Shown in pieces: positions 5,656 to 5,663 of a stretch of DNA of 5,663 bases (position 1 is the stretch's first letter; every line of letters starts with the position of its first letter). Location: NCBI GenBank assembly GCA_021205485.1, contig JAJPXK010000152.1, forward strand, positions 1-5,663, read 5' to 3'. The DNA is from Clostridia bacterium (GTDB taxonomy: Bacteria > Bacillota > Clostridia > Christensenellales > Borkfalkiaceae). Below the pieces are notes generated by a model. It saw only the letters and a program-made list of their open reading frames with translations, did no database searches and was not told where the DNA came from. The translations under genes were made by a program, and so were the position numbers.

Positions 5656-5663
5656 TGCTATTA

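Overview
The window reads as a piece of a low-to-mid G+C bacterial chromosome, most likely an uncultured member of the Clostridia (Firmicutes). The hints are strong AGGAGG-type ribosome binding sites, frequent ATA isoleucine codons, short hairpin-plus-T-run terminators and a Clostridia-style tyrosine integrase. This placement is an inference; no rRNA or other taxonomic marker is present. TGA is used as a normal stop.

Bases 2-3610 hold the end of a type IV pilus assembly operon on the + strand: a prepilin peptidase (5' end outside the window), a PilC/GspF-type inner membrane platform protein and a PilB/GspE-type extension ATPase. The genes are packed with gaps of 2 and 10 bases and end at a clear intrinsic terminator just after the ATPase. 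The peptidase trims and methylates prepilins, and the ATPase drives the platform protein to extract mature pilins from the membrane into a pilus or pseudopilus. No pilin, PilT-type retraction ATPase or PilMNO gene lies in the window. The pilin genes are probably upstream, and the product could also be a competence or secretion pseudopilus.

Bases 3611-4203 hold a separate single-gene unit. An extended -10 promoter and a strong ribosome binding site drive a MarR-family winged-helix regulator, closed by a second terminator. What it regulates cannot be read from here.

About 180 AT-rich bases follow (4204-4382), ending in a perfect 2 x 11 bp tandem repeat that stops 5 bases before the integrase stop codon. 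On the - strand, 5624-4383 encodes a complete tyrosine recombinase with all catalytic residues, convergent with marR. This probably marks one end of an integrated element whose body lies beyond base 5663, though no second attachment site is visible.

The most unusual signals are inside and next to the integrase gene. A textbook intrinsic terminator (5485-5459, - strand) lies inside the coding sequence, about 140 bases after the start codon. It is followed directly by a good Shine-Dalgarno sequence and an ATG at codon 70, just before the predicted arm-site DNA-binding domain. Two adjacent perfect palindromes sit in the interdomain linker, and an 18 bp palindrome overlaps the gene's own ribosome binding site. 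Together these suggest layered control of integrase expression by attenuation and possibly a short isoform. This is a hypothesis from sequence only.
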